Of a DNA stretch of 64,000 bases, positions 61,885 to 64,000 are shown one piece after another (position 1 is the stretch's first letter; every line of letters begins with the position of its first letter). The notes beneath the pieces are model-generated. The model was given only the letters and a program-made list of their open reading frames with translations, was not told where the DNA came from and did not search any database. The stretch comes from Echinarachnius parma (Eukaryota; Echinodermata; Echinoidea; Clypeasteroida; Echinarachniidae), in the NCBI GenBank assembly GCA_037951105.1, contig JBAMJV010008383.1, positions 1 through 64,000 on the forward strand, read 5' to 3'. The position numbers were made by a program, and so were the translations under genes.

Positions 61885-63771
61885 TCACTGTTCTGTTCCT
61901 AACTCGTTGATGTGGGAGTTCTTATATACAACCAGCGAACTAGTGCGAGTGTCATATGACTCCTCCGTCGTTACAACACGGCCTGAATGAGTGACATCGA
62001 TTGATGTGATTTTATCTAGGTTGTTTCTCTTAGTCTTTGACCATCCTTCGTTAGTACGTACTCCATTATGAGATGACTGGCACATTACACAGCCTGCTCG
62101 TGGACCATAAACAGTCCCGGTTAGTTCATCCACAGCAACAACATCTACACCAAATGAATCAAAAGGAAACCCTTTAACTTCACCGGATTTTTCAATCTTC
62201 AATAATTCGATCGGCAACCCTCTGCAATTTGGGATGTGCAGGAGGATTTCTCCAGAAGGTAAGGTCTTGATTGTTTTAGGGTCCGGTAGATCATGCCGAT
62301 GGTATTCATTTGGGAGTGTGAGAGGGACTTTGTCGACGATCGAAGCAACCCCGTCACGGGAAGGATCTATCGTAAGTAGGCTAGTGATTCTAGTAGGTTC
62401 CGGATCGGTTCCTTCTTGGGATTCATTAACTTCCAGCGCAATGATCTTTCCATCAGCGTTGGTATCAATATAGAAGTGTGGCAAAGAGACTCCGGTCGGT
62501 AAGGGTATGGCGATCTCCTTCTGTTGCTCCCAGTTTCGGTTATACAGAGTGATAACTCCCACATTTTCCTCATCTCTTTTTTGACCGCCACCAACTGCAA
62601 TGACGTCATCATTCAAGACGACACATGACGTAACCACAGAAGGCTGATCATCGTCAGTTATTGGTTGTTGGATGGTCCGCAGTGTCTTGTCGTGTAGGTT
62701 TGCATCATACAACCCCCCTTCATCCTTCGTTGACAATACAATATGAGAATCATCAATATGACCACAAATGATAGGTTTATTGATCTCAGGAATCTCAAAG
62801 GTATCAATAGCTTTCCAGGTCCCAACAAGTCCATCGAGTCTTCCTGTGGTAATGGAAACCTCGGGATCTCTGAAAAATTCGGTCGTGAGAGCGTTCTGTG
62901 TGAGGGTCTTCTCTCTGTTTACGATATCTCGGCAGGGATACATGTTCCTCATGTCATCCGAAGTAAGAAACGTACTTGTTTCAAGAAGAAGTGCCGTATT
63001 ATCATGCAAAAGTGTCTCTACCTTCTTCAGATTGGAAGGAATCTGTCGTTTAAGTGATTCCAAATTCTCCTCCAGCTGTTCGGCCAAGTCATTTAGGTCC
63101 TTTTTGTAGGTCTTGCCAATTCCGTCAAGATCAGCAATGATTTCTTGTCTCCTTCTGTCAATGTGAATTCGTCTCTCGTCGGCCTCCTCTCGCGCTCGTA
63201 CAAGCTCCGCCTCTCTTTTTTCGTTAATATTTCTGATTTCGTCGTCGGCTTCCTTGTTGATTTTCAACTCAATTCCGAGTTTCTTCTCCAACAATTTTCC
63301 CACCTGGACATCGAATTGGCATTTGACCTCGCTCTCAACTTCTTTGAGATGTTCCTCCACTGTATGCCAGATGACATCCTTCTGCAGAATCCTTTCAAAC
63401 CCTACCTGTGTATGCGACACTTCTTGGTGGATGTATTCCAGCTGCTCTTTCTTTTCTTTGATAGCATCTTCAATATGCTTCACATCGCAATGTCGATGGA
63501 GTACTGGAATACATGAAATACACACTAATGGTGATTCTCGTTTATCATAGTCGTGAATCGGGCAAAAGAATTCTATCATCTTTTTGTGTTTTCCACAAAG
63601 CCACTCATGCGTCTGCTCTCTCGATTGGATGTCACACCCCTTTTTAGTGGCACATTCATCACAGAGCATCTGTTTCTCATTCACGTTATACCTAGCTCCT
63701 GATTTATGCTCACATCCTTTCATTTCACACTCTTCATCGTCATGATCGTGGCTAGCGGATAAAGACGCCAT
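61885..63771 (-). CDS. TRIM-like B-box/coiled-coil protein, no RING
   Basis: Single exon, 628 aa from ATG at 63771 (context AAAATGGCG); the frame is open a little further upstream but has no earlier ATG. Residues 15-40 hold Cys pairs (CEMKGC ... CDEC) like a first B-box. Residues 59-99 form a B-box 2 (CGKH, CPIH, CISC, HRHCDVKH). About 105-280 is a long charged coiled coil (EKREAELVRAREEADERRIH). The C-terminal 320 residues look like a beta-propeller of short strands (IICGHIDDSHIVLST, VIAVGGGQ, TIKTLPSGEILLHIP). No RING lies upstream in frame, so ubiquitin-ligase activity is not expected. Such proteins are numerous in echinoderms and amphioxus; a role in immunity or scaffolding is inference. 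Confidence 0.88.
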   Translation of the reverse strand: MASLSASHDHDDEECEMKGCEHKSGARYNVNEKQMLCDECATKKGCDIQSREQTHEWLCGKHKKMIEFFCPIHDYDKRESPLVCISCIPVLHRHCDVKHIEDAIKEKKEQLEYIHQEVSHTQVGFERILQKDVIWHTVEEHLKEVESEVKCQFDVQVGKLLEKKLGIELKINKEADDEIRNINEKREAELVRAREEADERRIHIDRRRQEIIADLDGIGKTYKKDLNDLAEQLEENLESLKRQIPSNLKKVETLLHDNTALLLETSTFLTSDDMRNMYPCRDIVNREKTLTQNALTTEFFRDPEVSITTGRLDGLVGTWKAIDTFEIPEINKPIICGHIDDSHIVLSTKDEGGLYDANLHDKTLRTIQQPITDDDQPSVVTSCVVLNDDVIAVGGGQKRDEENVGVITLYNRNWEQQKEIAIPLPTGVSLPHFYIDTNADGKIIALEVNESQEGTDPEPTRITSLLTIDPSRDGVASIVDKVPLTLPNEYHRHDLPDPKTIKTLPSGEILLHIPNCRGLPIELLKIEKSGEVKGFPFDSFGVDVVAVDELTGTVYGPRAGCVMCQSSHNGVRTNEGWSKTKRNNLDKITSIDVTHSGRVVTTEESYDTRTSSLVVYKNSHINELGTEQ

Positions 63772-64000
63772 TTTGCCGTTATCAAACTTGGTAGGCCTGT
63801 TTATAACCAATATGACGTATGTATACGGTTACGGTAGAGTTGATAAGGCTATTTATATTATATTTATACCAACCATATATAGTACATTAATGAGAGCTAG
63901 TTTGAAATGAAGGGGCTTAGACCATTTAAATTAAGTACTACTATTAAGCAGTATAGAAATATAACAATTGTATTAGATTTCATTCATTAAACGTCATGTG
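63772..64000. other. Upstream of the TRIM-like gene
   Basis: Likely promoter/5' UTR. The minus strand has an AT-rich run with GGTATAAATATAATATAAAT near 63852-63872, a possible TATA region about 85-100 bp from the ATG. Confidence 0.4.

Noticed and set aside
62743-63550. Plus-strand frames over the TRIM-like gene
   Set aside because: Antisense shadows of the coiled-coil coding sequence.

Overview
The window looks like nuclear DNA of a marine invertebrate deuterostome, most likely an echinoderm. This is inferred from an intron-rich LIX1-family gene, a single-exon B-box/coiled-coil protein, a THAP-type relic and very dense, nested transposon debris. The species is not identified. There is no operon structure, rRNA or CRISPR array. 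Most of the 64 kb is mobile-element or intron sequence.

Layout. 1-5850: a decayed Ty3/gypsy retrotransposon on the minus strand (candidate 5' LTR, gag, protease, RT, RNase H; frameshifted), interrupted near the window edge by repeat 'X'. 7150-10517 and 13727-14640: two inverted paralogous exon sets with conserved splice sites; the first is split by a 1.5-kb fold-back element. 14757-17343: a broken THAP-domain gene. 18327-19861: a TTAA-flanked element 'Y' carrying a second copy of X. 20-27 kb: MITEs, a tRNA-derived SINE, tRNA-Ala-like sequences and two minisatellites (62 bp, 91 bp).

29157-44870 (minus): a complete LIX1-family gene in four exons (44648-44870, 31527-31690, 30911-31051, 29157-29558), predicted 309 aa. 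Its exons are surrounded by degenerate partial copies of themselves. One exon-4 copy keeps its acceptor and 29 consecutive codons changed only synonymously. Intron 1 (13 kb) holds a 47-bp minisatellite and a three-level nest of TIR elements.

46.1-56.1 kb, upstream of LIX1: a nested set of long palindromes, then a TIR transposon with 4-bp target duplications that has itself been hit by a young LTR retrotransposon (49583-56014). That retrotransposon encodes Gag, a candidate -1 frameshift site and a short second ORF, but no reverse transcriptase. 61885-63771 (minus): an intact 628-aa TRIM-like protein without a RING domain.

The most unusual signal is a transposon family (41239-42817, 48125-56060, and a relative at 38783-43433) in which an 11-14-bp motif is repeated along the element. 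Between the first two copies the motif changed at every homologous site to the same new variant while the surrounding DNA diverged.
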